29,528 bases of DNA from a virus. Below are positions 1 through 8,420 of this stretch, piece after piece. The notes under the pieces are model-generated. The model worked only from the letters and a program-made list of their open reading frames with translations, did not search any database and had not been told where the DNA came from. Location of the stretch: positions 1-29,528 of the IMG/VR virus record IMGVR_UViG_3300045922_001167. The stretch is one strand, 5' to 3'. Every line of letters begins with the position of its first letter. Position 1 is the first letter of the stretch. A program made the translations under genes and the position numbers.

Positions 1-186
1 AGCCTTGATGAAGAAATCAGTGTAATAGGGAACGCCTGCTGTGGTGTCTAGAAACCATTCTCCTAGAATAAAGCGAAGCCTGATCGCTAAATTTTGAGCG
101 ATTTGATCACGGCCTTCTACGAGCTGAAGGTCAAAATTTTCTAAGAGTAAGTCGCCGGTTGTGGGATCCAGCGCGATATCTTTCAT
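1..186 (-). CDS. Baseplate wedge protein, gp25/GPW family (partial)
   Basis: The first 62 residues are present; the gene runs off the left edge. They carry the segment EGRDQIAQNLAIRLRF followed by GEWFLDTTAGVPYY, which is characteristic of the T4 gp25 / P2 gpW baseplate wedge family that links the baseplate to the sheath. In the family the gene usually lies just after the spike gene, as it does here. The ATG at 186 is preceded by a GGGG stretch that can serve as ribosome binding site. It is separated from the spike gene by a 167-bp gap with phased repeats, so it may start a separately controlled baseplate/fibre transcript. The assignment is strong although only the N-terminal part is visible. 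Confidence 0.85.
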   Translation of the reverse strand, partial: MKDIALDPTTGDLLLENFDLQLVEGRDQIAQNLAIRLRFILGEWFLDTTAGVPYYTDFFIKA

Positions 187-353
187 GAAGCCCCGCTAAT
201 TCAAAAACATTTCGTAACGTGTTTACGGTTGGGTCTTTGAGTTAGCAGGGTTGTTGAGAACGCTTATAGGCTATCAAACAAATAGAGTATTAATAGCAAA
301 AAGCTGAGTATTAATTTTATTTGGGTCTTTGGGTTAATTGAGAAGAGTCGCTT
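187..353. promoter_or_regulatory. Intergenic gap with phased GAGTA boxes and a 16-bp direct repeat
   Basis: This is one of only three real gaps in the phage operons. On the plus strand gagtattaa occurs at 285-293 and 306-314, exactly 21 bp apart (two helical turns). A 16-bp direct repeat (ttgggtctttgRgtta, one mismatch) lies at 229-244 and 321-336. Related elements recur in the gap at 27904-28014. Read on the minus strand, the direction of the downstream baseplate gene, the region is poor in G. It may hold a late promoter or binding sites for a phage activator; no clear sigma70-type -35/-10 pair was found. Confidence 0.4.
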
Positions 354-1004
354 TTAAGGGATGGACCCTTTTATGGAGTCCAAAGCGAACTTTAAAGTTG
401 CGTAATTGGGTACTGTTCCTTGGAAAATTGGGCTTCCTGGCGCTGTCGTCACAGAAGTTGTCAAAATCCCAAGTATACTGCTGACGATATCAAGCAATTC
501 AGCCGATGCATTTCCTATCGCCACTTTTGAAGCTGTGTCAATTTGAATATCTCCACTAGCTTTAATTCTTATACTAGAGTTTTTATACGTTAAAAGCACG
601 TCTTCGTTGTTATCTGATAAAGAATTTTCTGAAAAGGGCATTAGACCCATGATGGCAACGGCATCCGAAAGGTCGAATTTTCTAGGGTCATTGGGGGCAA
701 CTATACCCCCAACTGATTTCCAAAGATCAGTGCTTCTCTCAATGAAGAGGAGCAAGCAATTATCCCCAGATTTGACGGGAAACGTTAGACTAGCTCCTCC
801 CGATTTCGGGAAAATTACGGGAACGTTATTGAGGATCGGCATTTCTTGAGTTGTCCCATCCAAATAACTCTTCTTTAAACAGGGCTGGATTGAAGCCTTT
901 TGAGTTGAGTAGTCATAAGATATGATTTGACCAGGAAGCGCCGTATGGACGTCATATAATTGAAATTGGATAGCCTGTCTCATTGCATCGGTCATTGTGG
1001 TCAT
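354..1004 (-). CDS. Membrane-puncturing baseplate spike, Gp138-like
   Basis: This is a 216-residue protein. Its N-terminal half has the OB-fold pattern of the phage phi92 Gp138 N-terminal family: GQIISYDYSTQKASIQP, then PVIFPKSGGASLTFPV and GDNCLLLFIERS. The second half (NSSIRIKASGDIQIDTASKVAIGN) resembles the repetitive beta-helix stem of gpV/gp5C spikes, which pierces the outer membrane at the tip of the tail tube. I chose the ATG at 1004 because it overlaps the stop of the hub gene in an ATGA junction; an earlier in-frame start at 1034 would overlap by 34 bp. It lies between hub and gp25, the expected order for a small myovirus baseplate. Confidence 0.8.
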   Translation of the reverse strand: MTTMTDAMRQAIQFQLYDVHTALPGQIISYDYSTQKASIQPCLKKSYLDGTTQEMPILNNVPVIFPKSGGASLTFPVKSGDNCLLLFIERSTDLWKSVGGIVAPNDPRKFDLSDAVAIMGLMPFSENSLSDNNEDVLLTYKNSSIRIKASGDIQIDTASKVAIGNASAELLDIVSSILGILTTSVTTAPGSPIFQGTVPNYATLKFALDSIKGSIP

Positions 1005-1864
1005 ATTAAGATGATCTCCATGATTGAACGCCAATTCGGACCGAAAGTATCTCCCTCATGCTTGATGGAAAAGACCGAATACGGTCCATCAAGTCCGATT
1101 CTCTGCGATTTTACGTTGATTAAGTCTCCTGGCAGAATGTCAGGGCGAAGCGTTGTAGTAACGATGTAACCCGTCTTTGGGCCATCTAGGTAAAGACTGG
1201 CCCTCTTATCAGTAAATCTCTGGGGGATTCCGATCATGCCAGTGTCGGCATTTATCTCTACAGCTGGCTTAGAAGTGGTCCCAAATTGGGGGATGATTTG
1301 GAGCTTTCCGTTTTGGACACTCCATTTTAATCCGAGTCGGGATACAGTTTTATCGATCGCATTTTTGCCCATTCCTATAAATTCAAAGCCCTGCTCATAA
1401 ACAATGTTATCAGTAGGAGAAAACTCAGAAATAGTAAGCCCCATTTGCTGCGCGATCGTCTCGACAACCTGGCGCACTGCGACCTTTTCCTTGAAGCTAA
1501 CGGCGATATTTTTCTGGTTAAGGATTCTCTCTCCGTCGCCACAGTCCAAAGTGGTGATAATTTCTGGCTGCTCATAAGCATGGCTGACCTGGGTTGTATT
1601 CCCAATGAAAAGCAACTGCTCTCCTGCATCTTGGCTATATCCGGCTGATACAATGACTTGGTCTCCATAGTCTTTAATCCTGTTTCTGTTTTCTTGGCTT
1701 AAGTTCCATATTTTTACCGAGGCCGTATTGGCTGACCATGCTAAGTTTTTCTGCATAGAGAAAGCTATCCGCAGATTAGCAAGCTTTATGCTTCCGATGT
1801 ATCCACTAAAAGTGGCGTTTCTCAGATCAATTTCAACGCTGGCAACTCGGTTAAATCGGGTCAT
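1001..1864 (-). CDS. Baseplate hub protein
   Basis: This 287-residue protein starts right after the plug gene stop (TAA then ATG) and ends in an ATGA overlap with the spike gene. It has the layout of gp27/gpD-like hubs: a beta-rich first half (ASVKIWNLSQENRNRIKDYGDQVIVSAGY is typical), a middle part with a DCGDGERIL motif, and a C-terminal part with LRPDILPGDLINVKS and YSVFSIKHEGDTFG. Hub trimers attach the spike to the tail tube end. The family assignment rests on these motifs and on the gene order Dit-like, plug, hub, spike. Confidence 0.8.
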   Translation of the reverse strand: MTRFNRVASVEIDLRNATFSGYIGSIKLANLRIAFSMQKNLAWSANTASVKIWNLSQENRNRIKDYGDQVIVSAGYSQDAGEQLLFIGNTTQVSHAYEQPEIITTLDCGDGERILNQKNIAVSFKEKVAVRQVVETIAQQMGLTISEFSPTDNIVYEQGFEFIGMGKNAIDKTVSRLGLKWSVQNGKLQIIPQFGTTSKPAVEINADTGMIGIPQRFTDKRASLYLDGPKTGYIVTTTLRPDILPGDLINVKSQRIGLDGPYSVFSIKHEGDTFGPNWRSIMEIILI

Positions 1865-2185
1865 TTAGACGAACTCCCCTAGAGCGTAGTAAATTAGCTC
1901 AGTTACATCTCCCATGTCATAGCGTTGGATTTTCCCCTGACCACCGATAATGTTTTCACAGACGATATCGCCACTTGGCTTGCCATTGGCGACATACTGA
2001 GCCGTTAAATCGTAATTGGCGACCACCTTGATGCCGAGAATGATAGGCACTAAATCGCGGGTTAAAATATCCATGACCCAGTATTCATTCATTGCATTCC
2101 AACTGAAAGAAAGAACAAAGGTTTGACTGCCAAGTTCAATCTGTTCTTGCCATTGCGAGGGTTCTTTGAATGGGATGATTTGCAT
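1865..2185 (-). CDS. Baseplate plug protein (Pam3 plug gp18-like)
   Basis: The protein has 106 residues. It opens with MQIIPFKEPSQWQEQIELG and continues with LSFSWNAMNEYWVMDIL, the pattern of the small baseplate plug proteins found between the Dit-like protein and the hub in compact myoviruses. In that family the plug is thought to close the tube at the baseplate centre. Its start overlaps the previous stop by one base (TAATG) and its stop abuts the hub ATG, so the three genes are translationally coupled. Position and sequence agree. Confidence 0.75.
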   Translation of the reverse strand: MQIIPFKEPSQWQEQIELGSQTFVLSFSWNAMNEYWVMDILTRDLVPIILGIKVVANYDLTAQYVANGKPSGDIVCENIIGGQGKIQRYDMGDVTELIYYALGEFV

Positions 2186-2832
2186 TATGCGACCCCCAAG
2201 ATTTGATTTTTCACAGAGAGAACGGTTGGCAAAATATTGCCGGGGATGGGGGCTAATGATTGGACCCCTACGTTAATTCCGCTGGATGCTTGATCCTTCA
2301 AGCTATCGACTGGGTCGTTTTGAATGATTGGATAGTTGGCATTAGAAGCCACGGTGTCCCTAGGTATTTTAGTCTGAATCCCTCCAAAAATGTTTCCTTG
2401 GTCAAGCAGCAACCTCACAGAGGTATCGAATACAATCCTTTGAAGTTCAATCGTAAAGGTGAGGGACTGACCGGTCCTTATGTCTCTTGGCACATCAAGA
2501 GTCGTAATAGCCATGTTCTTATAAACTTTTAGCCCCGTTACGACGGTCACAACATCTCTATTTTGATGGAGCTGGATCAAGCGATTGAACGCATCGATAG
2601 ATCGATTAAAAGGGGCGAAAATAGAAAGAGGGGTGTCTGTCACGAGTCCGACCAAAACCACTATGTCCGGTTCATTGATGATATGATCAGAAACGATGGT
2701 CCCATCTTCCACAGGATAATTTGTCACGCGGGATGCAAAGCGATGCTCTTCGCGAATGGTCACATCTAAATCGATCGATCCGACTTTAGGACTTGGGTAT
2801 TTTTTCCCGAAAAGAAGAGATAAGACCATCAT
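2185..2832 (-). CDS. Dit-like baseplate/distal tail protein
   Basis: The protein has 215 residues. Its N-terminal part (GSIDLDVTIREEHRFASRVT, NYPVEDGTIVSDHI, EPDIVVLVGLVTDTPL) matches the Dit-like phage tail N-terminal domain, which forms the ring joining tube and baseplate. RDVVTVVTGLKVYKNM and QSLTFTIELQRI are typical strands of that fold. The last 60 residues are low in structure and may be an extension that binds neighbours. The gene overlaps the tape measure stop (ATGATG, two possible starts three bases apart). Confidence 0.75.
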   Translation of the reverse strand: MMVLSLLFGKKYPSPKVGSIDLDVTIREEHRFASRVTNYPVEDGTIVSDHIINEPDIVVLVGLVTDTPLSIFAPFNRSIDAFNRLIQLHQNRDVVTVVTGLKVYKNMAITTLDVPRDIRTGQSLTFTIELQRIVFDTSVRLLLDQGNIFGGIQTKIPRDTVASNANYPIIQNDPVDSLKDQASSGINVGVQSLAPIPGNILPTVLSVKNQILGVA

Positions 2833-3899
2833 TCCACCTGCGGGTTGTTGTTATAGATTTCCCTTACCTGATCGATTAGAGCGGTTTTAATGGCTTCGTC
2901 GACGGTTTCACGTAGGACAACTTGCTGCTGTTCAGTTGTTCCTGGAGGGACTTGCATCTCTATTTTCGTATCGATATTGAAATTCTGTTCTGTAACTGCA
3001 GGAGCAGATTTTGCAGCCTGATTCTCCATGATCCGGTTGATCTTCTGGGTGGCTTCCACTTCAAAATCGGGGATTTCGGCTAAATCGGCCATGATTTCTC
3101 TTTGAATTCCTTCGCCGATCAAGTTGAATGCCCCTTTAATCCCTCGAGCTACATAACCAATGCCTTTCATGACCACTTCTAGAACTTTTACACCGGCGGT
3201 GATAGCAGGTAAAATGTCCTCGACAAAGGCTATCTTGAAGGATTCAAAAGTATTCCAAAAAGAGCGGATCGATTTATTGACGTCTTCAAAAGCAGGGAGA
3301 GAATTTTCAAGGGATTTTGCATAGTCGGCATACTTAGCCGTCAAAACATCGAGATTATCACCAGCTTCTTGTGCAAACCTGATGAATTTTTGGGCATCTT
3401 CCTCTCCGAAAAAGAACTTGGCAATAGAGAATTTTTCGGTTTCTGTGCGGGCCTCATTGATTCTCTTGAGGATATCTACGAAGAGGTCTCGAGCATTCTT
3501 AACTTCGCCAGTGAATTTATCTCTAAATTCAATGCCTGTGTAGTAGGCAATATTTGCTAAATCACCCATGCCGTATTTGGCATCACGCAGCATCTTGCTA
3601 AGACTTCTCAGGGCAGATTCAAAATTCTTGGGATCGATTCGGAAGTCTTCAGCGGTTCTTCTCAGCTTGAGAAATTCTTCAAAGGAAATGCCAATGCTTT
3701 TCGCTAAGTCGTTGGCATCTAGTGTTGCATCGGAAATATCCTTAAAAAACTCTAGGGTCTTAGCTACAAAAGCTGTAGCGGCTGTGGCGGCGATAGCGAA
3801 TTTTGTTTTAAAACCGATAATGGTGCGGTTGAAGTCTTCAACCCCTTTCTTATCGACTACAAAACCGAGGACGGTGGTAAGCTCTCTGACTACTGTCAT
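2829..3899 (-). CDS. Tail tape measure protein, short
   Basis: This 356-residue protein is rich in predicted helix, with a hydrophobic Ala-rich stretch near residues 32-46 (KFAIAATAATAFVAK) and a second membrane-active segment around 230-260. The central part, KSIGISFEEFLKLRRTAEDF, is typical of tape measure proteins that follow the chaperone gene. It is short for the family. At the usual ratio of about 0.15 nm per residue it would set a tail of roughly 50 nm. The start lies in an ATGA overlap with the stop of the frameshifted chaperone frame, which supports that frame as real. Confidence 0.8.
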   Translation of the reverse strand: MTVVRELTTVLGFVVDKKGVEDFNRTIIGFKTKFAIAATAATAFVAKTLEFFKDISDATLDANDLAKSIGISFEEFLKLRRTAEDFRIDPKNFESALRSLSKMLRDAKYGMGDLANIAYYTGIEFRDKFTGEVKNARDLFVDILKRINEARTETEKFSIAKFFFGEEDAQKFIRFAQEAGDNLDVLTAKYADYAKSLENSLPAFEDVNKSIRSFWNTFESFKIAFVEDILPAITAGVKVLEVVMKGIGYVARGIKGAFNLIGEGIQREIMADLAEIPDFEVEATQKINRIMENQAAKSAPAVTEQNFNIDTKIEMQVPPGTTEQQQVVLRETVDEAIKTALIDQVREIYNNNPQVE

Positions 3900-4530
3900 T
3901 TCGACCCTTTTCTCTTAGATTCTTCCAATAGATCGAGACGCATATCCAATAGAGCATTTGCCCTCAATAGATCATCTAAACTCCATGTGCGCTCGATCTC
4001 CTCTAAAGAAGCAATTCCTTCCAATATTATGCGCCAGAAAAGGAACTCATTCTTTATGTCCGGATGGAGGTTTTTCTCGTGTCTGGCTGACGATTCTGCG
4101 GCATCGGTGTTACGTTCCCGAATAGGCTTCCAATACCGCTCTCCCCAAAAAAAGAACCAAAGTTGCAGTCGATGACAAACCATAAAACTTGCATAAGTGT
4201 TCCGAGATCGCCAGCGAACTCTATGTCGATCACTGAATCGGTGAGCTCCATCCCGTCTTTTCTCACTCCTTGGCAAAGTTCGAGCACTAAGCTTTCAAAT
4301 GTTTTATCATCGAGCTGCGCCATTAGGGACTCGACTGCGCGGACAGCCTCAGCTTTTGAAAAGGGGAGGCCAGACATGCTTTCAGCATTGCCTCCCGGGA
4401 GAAAAAGCTGAGCTAAAGCAGGGCCGAATAACCGTAATAATTTAGCTTTTAAGCGCAGAGCGCGTCTTGCTGGCAATTGAGTGACAGAATAGACAGCTCC
4501 TTTAATTTGCTTTTCTTTCGTTTGTATCAT
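3896..4530 (-). CDS. Tail assembly chaperone, -1 frameshift product (GT-like)
   Basis: A second minus-strand frame without its own ribosome binding site continues from the slippery T7 tract to a stop at 3896. Joined by a -1 shift after residue 128 of the short form, it adds 83 residues (WGERYWKPIRERNTDAAE and on) for a product of 211. The added C-terminus, FLFWRIILEGIASLEEIERT then WSLDDLLRANALLDMRLDLL, has the look of the T domain that recruits the tape measure. Its stop overlaps the tape measure start (ATGA). The whole arrangement parallels the lambda G/GT system. Confidence 0.75.
4054..4530 (-). CDS. Tail assembly chaperone, short form (G-like)
   Basis: This 158-residue protein lies between tail tube and tape measure, the invariant place of tail assembly chaperones. 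It starts in an ATGA overlap with the tube gene. Its alpha-helical body includes QLPARRALRLKAKLLRLFG and a conserved DLGTLMQVLWFVIDCNF segment. The last 30 residues after the slippery site (ESGIGSLFGNVTPMPQNRQ onward) are short and hydrophilic, as expected for the unshifted product. The chaperone is thought to coat the tape measure before tube assembly and is absent from the virion. Confidence 0.75.
   Translation of the reverse strand: MIQTKEKQIKGAVYSVTQLPARRALRLKAKLLRLFGPALAQLFLPGGNAESMSGLPFSKAEAVRAVESLMAQLDDKTFESLVLELCQGVRKDGMELTDSVIDIEFAGDLGTLMQVLWFVIDCNFGSFFGESGIGSLFGNVTPMPQNRQPDTRKTSIRT
4147..4153 (-). other. -1 ribosomal frameshift slippery heptamer
   Basis: On the minus strand the sequence reads TCT TTT TTT GGG in the zero frame, giving a perfect T-TTT-TTT (X XXY YYZ) heptamer. 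A slip back by one base gives TTT TTT TGG and enters the frame encoding the long chaperone. The GC-rich run directly after it (GGGGAGAGCGG) could pause the ribosome. The position in the tail chaperone gene and the direction of the shift match the conserved tailed-phage frameshift. Confidence 0.75.
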
Positions 4531-4961
4531 GTGTTTACTCCATTGCTACCTACAAAGACATCGAGATCGACTAAGTCCAGAACCCATTCGCGATTTGCAA
4601 GATCTTTTCCGAATTCTGATGAGGGGTATTTCTTGACCCAGCCGGTCGCGCTAAAAAAGATAGAATTTCCGCTCAGATCTTTGACGAGGATAGGGACAAC
4701 GCCTGCATTTGTGAGTTCATCGGCATTGGCAAACCCAGAAAGCACGTCGTTACTTGGGCTGGATTGCTTAAGGGTAATGATCATATTTCCAGAGCGGTTA
4801 TTACTCTTGATTCGAGTGCTAGTGCCGTCAGCTCCAGTCACTTTTGTCCATTGATTGTCATCTCGGTCAACAGTAAGAAAAGAACCATCAGCGAAGCCGC
4901 TCATTGGAACCCCACCTACCGTGATAATGACCTGCTTAGGGTCGTAAGTTCTAACTCCCAT
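4527..4961 (-). CDS. Tail tube protein, DUF3277 family
   Basis: This 144-residue protein begins MGVRTYDPKQVIITVGGVPM, followed by GFADGSFLTVDRDDNQWTKV and later SGNMIITLKQSSPSNDVLSG. These are hallmarks of the DUF3277 (KPP10-like) tail tube family. It forms the inner tube of the contractile tail. The gene sits right after the sheath gene with a good ribosome binding site (GGAGATAATT before the ATG) and overlaps the chaperone start by four bases. Confidence 0.9.
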   Translation of the reverse strand: MGVRTYDPKQVIITVGGVPMSGFADGSFLTVDRDDNQWTKVTGADGTSTRIKSNNRSGNMIITLKQSSPSNDVLSGFANADELTNAGVVPILVKDLSGNSIFFSATGWVKKYPSSEFGKDLANREWVLDLVDLDVFVGSNGVNT

Positions 4962-4978
4962 AATTATCTCCTAGTCTT

Positions 4979-6859
4979 TTAAACGGTGACAGTTCCTGTG
5001 ATTTTAATTTCATGAATTGCTCCTGCCAAAGTGGCTGTGAATTTGACGTTTCTCAAAATCCGCTGAGCTTTGTCATTGGGAGGAACATTTGCAGCTTTGG
5101 GTACTGTCACTTCAGGGGCAGGGTCATTTGCTATCAAATTATTAGTGATTCCCAGCTGTAAGGCTCTTTTTACCTCGGATTCAATCGCTGTGATACCCGC
5201 ATCGGTGTAAGGGACCTTGTTGCTATTCACTAAAACCGAGTAGACAAACTCTTGAATTCTCGAAGTCAACCAGTCTACCCCTCGTACAATATCAATGAAT
5301 TCTCCTTGAGCCACCGTGCCTTCTCTAGTAATCCCCACTCCGCCAATGAATTCATAGGTGTTGGCTTTTTTATTCCTTGCGTTTTGGGATTGAGTGCTGG
5401 TGAGATTGGAGTAGGAAATAGAGTTGAGTCTTTTGAATTTCCAAGTTTCTGATCCTGGATCCAGAGGCAGAACCCCTCCAAACCAGGCACACTCTGGAAA
5501 GTCGTTTTCTGCGTCTTGGTGGTAGAGAACGAAGGTGCGGATGTAGCCTGCTTGGTTGCACTTAGCCGCGATAGAAGAAAGATCTACCCCTGCAGCTAAG
5601 TTGATGATATTGGGATCGGCAGAAGCTGTCCCAAAAAGCTTGATTTGACTTTCTGTCCATCCAGCTGCTGAAAAAACCGTGGCTGCGGTTCTATCGGTCA
5701 ATGCGAGGGCATACCAGCTGTCGTCTACCAACTGAACGGCATTCAGGTCGTTTACGACTGTATCTGAAGGGGTGTAAGGATCGATGATCAATCCAAATTG
5801 CTTACTCAAAATTCCATCGGACACGCCTAAGACAAACCCTGTTCCAGAAACATTGGCTATGATTTCAAAGCTGCCATTGAGGTTATCCGTAGCACTCACC
5901 GGAACTGCGGTTTGAGTAGAAATGATTTGAGTTAAGGCAGCTGCGATGTCCTCGTTAGTTTGCACCTCATTCAGAGTGGTATAGGTAAAATCGACTCCGT
6001 TGATCGTCACCGTGTAGTCCGTATTAGGCTCTACTTGCGTGACGGTGACACGTGCTTGATCAGGATTGATAATCGTCGAGCTCACATCCAAAGTATAGGG
6101 GACACCTGGAACATCAGCTGCCAAGGAATAGGTGCCGTTGAGGTTGTCTGTGGCGGTGACTCCCAATGTTGCTCCATTGATTGCAGTTACCATGGCTGCC
6201 GCGATCGACTCAGGAGAAACAGCTTGAGTAGGCGTTGCGATTGCGGCAGTCGGTTGGCTTGCGCCACCGGTTACGACCAAAGAGTTAATGATTGCTGAAA
6301 TATTAGGCTTTCCGAAGACGTTGATAACAAGATTCGAGCCGGTGATGCTGACAGAATCTACTGCGGCGTTGGCTTCGAGGGCTGTTGCAATATCGTTCAT
6401 TGTTGTGATCTGATCGGTATTGAAGGGGATAGCAGCCAGAGGGGTCCCGTTTAAGGTGATGGCGATGGAGTTGCCGGTAACAAAATTTCCGCTCATAGTC
6501 ACTATGGAGTTTTGAGCAGTTGGGGTAGAAGGAACCGTTACGTCCGTCCCATTGATCGTAGTTGTATAATTGAAGGGAGACATGGCAGTTTCGACCAAAA
6601 TCGTGGCACTATCTACTGTCCGTCTTCCAATGGCTATTTGCTCAGGACTCAGAGTTTGGCTGAAAGCCTCTTGGGCGGCGATATACTCTAAATCTGTAGG
6701 GATGAAGTCGTTGGCCACCCCCTGAATACTGCTATAAAATCTGATTCGATCGTTAAAGCGTTTGTGGGTTCCCAAAATCATGAGAAGACCAAAGCCAGCT
6801 TCTGAGACAGTTTGGGTGTCTCGAGTGATCTGCACGTTTACAATGTCGCTTAATGGCAT
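4979..6859 (-). CDS. Tail sheath protein, DUF3383 family, with inserted domains
   Basis: This 626-residue protein starts [20 protein letters not shown], the usual N-terminus of DUF3383 sheaths. The C-terminal half carries the conserved sheath core ([57 protein letters not shown]). Residues about 97-263 and 281-349 are two copies of a beta-domain (YTTTING / YTVTING ... ATDNLNG.). The first copy is itself interrupted at about 118-212 by a 95-residue module also found in the cement protein at 10096-10878. A strong ribosome binding site (GGAGGGGAT) precedes the ATG. Contraction of the sheath drives the tube through the host envelope. Confidence 0.9.
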   Translation of the reverse strand: MPLSDIVNVQITRDTQTVSEAGFGLLMILGTHKRFNDRIRFYSSIQGVANDFIPTDLEYIAAQEAFSQTLSPEQIAIGRRTVDSATILVETAMSPFNYTTTINGTDVTVPSTPTAQNSIVTMSGNFVTGNSIAITLNGTPLAAIPFNTDQITTMNDIATALEANAAVDSVSITGSNLVINVFGKPNISAIINSLVVTGGASQPTAAIATPTQAVSPESIAAAMVTAINGATLGVTATDNLNGTYSLAADVPGVPYTLDVSSTIINPDQARVTVTQVEPNTDYTVTINGVDFTYTTLNEVQTNEDIAAALTQIISTQTAVPVSATDNLNGSFEIIANVSGTGFVLGVSDGILSKQFGLIIDPYTPSDTVVNDLNAVQLVDDSWYALALTDRTAATVFSAAGWTESQIKLFGTASADPNIINLAAGVDLSSIAAKCNQAGYIRTFVLYHQDAENDFPECAWFGGVLPLDPGSETWKFKRLNSISYSNLTSTQSQNARNKKANTYEFIGGVGITREGTVAQGEFIDIVRGVDWLTSRIQEFVYSVLVNSNKVPYTDAGITAIESEVKRALQLGITNNLIANDPAPEVTVPKAANVPPNDKAQRILRNVKFTATLAGAIHEIKITGTVTV

Positions 6860-6867
6860 ATCCCCTC

Positions 6868-7395
6868 CTAGGGTATTGTGGTTGTGTGATCGTAGACCAC
6901 GCTTCCGCTAGCATCTTGATAAATTTCTTCTACTTCGACGGTCTCAATTAGACCTAAATTGTCTTGGTAGTCTTGTCCTATCCTGAATAGGACATCCATC
7001 GCCGCTCTTTTTTCAAATCGCGAATCCAAAAGTTCTGTCGTGTCATTAATGGGGAAGTGGTTTACGAAAACAATGCCATTGGCCCTTAAAGTGTCCAATA
7101 CGGTTTGCATTTGGAGACTGCATCTCAAATTCTCAAGGCGGGTAATACAATCCCCTCCATAAGTCTGAATCTGCAGAGTGAATTCTCTATCGCCTACCAT
7201 ATCGACTAACCCATTGGCATCCGCTCTTGGGGTATAATCTTCACCTACTTGATTGAGTGGGCTGAGCAATAAAGTCACATATGGCTGAGCAGGACGTGGA
7301 GCATTTTCATTCAAGAAAATCACCGAACATCCAGGGCAATTGGCTAATGCCCAGTCATAGAGGTTGGTCTTTATTGTCTCAAAATTAAGCGGCAT
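6868..7395 (-). CDS. Tail terminator / neck protein, gp12-like
   Basis: The protein has 175 residues. It matches the LIC_12616/gp12-like neck terminator family by its N-terminus ([20 protein letters not shown]), the [15 protein letters not shown] strand and the central [15 protein letters not shown]. Such proteins cap the tail tube and sheath and join the tail to the head connector. The gene lies directly upstream of the sheath gene and overlaps the small Cse60-like gene by 11 bp. Confidence 0.75.
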   Translation of the reverse strand: MPLNFETIKTNLYDWALANCPGCSVIFLNENAPRPAQPYVTLLLSPLNQVGEDYTPRADANGLVDMVGDREFTLQIQTYGGDCITRLENLRCSLQMQTVLDTLRANGIVFVNHFPINDTTELLDSRFEKRAAMDVLFRIGQDYQDNLGLIETVEVEEIYQDASGSVVYDHTTTIP

Positions 7396-7585
7396 TTCTT
7401 CTCTCGCCGTATAAAATTAAAACAGAGTGTAGCTGGTGTCCTTCCATATCCAAATTAGGCGCGTAAAACGTGTCATATTTGATGTCGAATAGTCGCCAAG
7501 CGTTATCTCTTATTTCTTTCAAAAACTCATTCAATCTTGATTCAAAAATGGCATGGTCTGTTTCTGATATCATTTTAATTTTCAT
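7385..7585 (-). CDS. Small Cse60-like protein
   Basis: This 66-residue protein has the short pattern MKIKMI..TDHAIFESRLNE followed by FLKEIRDN and DIKYDTFY, then SVLILYGER. It resembles the Cse60/DUF2758 family of small alpha/beta proteins. Its role in phage is unknown; its place among neck genes suggests a small assembly or regulatory factor. I chose the ATG at 7585, which overlaps the preceding TGA by one base. A GTG three bases earlier is also possible. Confidence 0.55.
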   Translation of the reverse strand: MKIKMISETDHAIFESRLNEFLKEIRDNAWRLFDIKYDTFYAPNLDMEGHQLHSVLILYGERRNAA

Positions 7586-7941
7586 CACTGCCCCTCTAGT
7601 CGTAAGACTATGTATTTGTAGTGGTTAACAAGCCCCATTGCAGGCGCGTTTTGCCATGGAAAAACTTGAACAACTTCAAATGTCTTTCCAAAGAAAAGAA
7701 CCAGGTCAGGGTTTACATCCGTAACTGTATTAATGAGGGTGGAGGTGAAAAGTTTGTAGCCCTCTGAATCTCTTCTTGCTTCTGGCAATTCCTGCATCTC
7801 TTCACCTTTCATTGGTTGGATGCTGGAGGTAATTTGAGTATCTGTGTAAGAGCCATCTGCCCATCGTCCATTTGTGTACCCACCGCTTTGAAAGCGTCGG
7901 AGAGTGACTGGAGAGCGAAAAATTTCAAATGGCGTCGTCAT
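7585..7941 (-). CDS. Head closure / stopper-like neck protein
   Basis: This 118-residue, beta-rich protein has an opening (SPVTLRRFQSGGYTNGRW) and an IQPMKGEEMQELPEARRDSE motif. That motif is common in short phage head-closure proteins of the SPP1 gp16 type. The end (YKYIVLRLEGQ) is also typical. It lies between a gp10-like neck protein and the tail terminator, joined to the former by an ATGA overlap. The function is inferred from length, motif and position. Confidence 0.65.
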   Translation of the reverse strand: MTTPFEIFRSPVTLRRFQSGGYTNGRWADGSYTDTQITSSIQPMKGEEMQELPEARRDSEGYKLFTSTLINTVTDVNPDLVLFFGKTFEVVQVFPWQNAPAMGLVNHYKYIVLRLEGQ

Positions 7942-8420
7942 TTGAGCACCACCTTATAGCGCACGGACTGCACCATTTGACCGAAGTCAATTAACGGCTT
8001 GGAGCTCTTTTTGATTGCGATCGTTCTTGGGGAGTTGGGTGGGGAGACAATGGCGCGGATCTTCTGGACGATGAGTTTTGTCATCAGTTGCCCAATCAAT
8101 CCCAATGACCTTTCGGTTGTGCTTTTCCCATCTAAAATCTTGGTGTATTCACCTTGGATGGCCTTGTTAATCAATGCTTTATTTTCGTCAAAGCTCGTAG
8201 ACATAAAGGGTCTAGCTGGAATGATTTTTGTTCCAAATTCATTCTCTGCCGCTATTTGCGGAATCGAAAGCCCAGCCGTTTGCTTACGTTGGCCCTTCAC
8301 TTGAGTCTTGGTAACAGTTCCTTCTTGGAAACCGACCTTGACATGAGAGCCATCTAGCAAAGCGATTTGCTTTTGGATTTCTGCAAACCCTAAATCTCTA
8401 TCCCTGACAACAACACGCAT
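7938..8420 (-). CDS. Neck / virion morphogenesis protein, HK97 gp10-like
   Basis: The protein has 160 residues. It contains VKVGFQEGT, AENEFGTKIIPARPFMSTSF and a C-terminal PPNSPRTIAIKKSSKPLID followed by FGQMVQSVRYKVV. The trio EFGT / PARPFM / PLIDxGQM is the signature of gp10-like and Mu gpG-like tail-completion proteins. These act at the head-tail joint. The ATG at 8420 overlaps the end of the DUF4054 gene by 23 bp. Confidence 0.75.
   Translation of the reverse strand: MRVVVRDRDLGFAEIQKQIALLDGSHVKVGFQEGTVTKTQVKGQRKQTAGLSIPQIAAENEFGTKIIPARPFMSTSFDENKALINKAIQGEYTKILDGKSTTERSLGLIGQLMTKLIVQKIRAIVSPPNSPRTIAIKKSSKPLIDFGQMVQSVRYKVVLK

Noticed and set aside
5960-6298. Plus-strand frame of 112 residues antisense to the tail sheath
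   Set aside because: Arg/Cys-rich shadow of the sheath repeats with no recognised motif or ribosome site.
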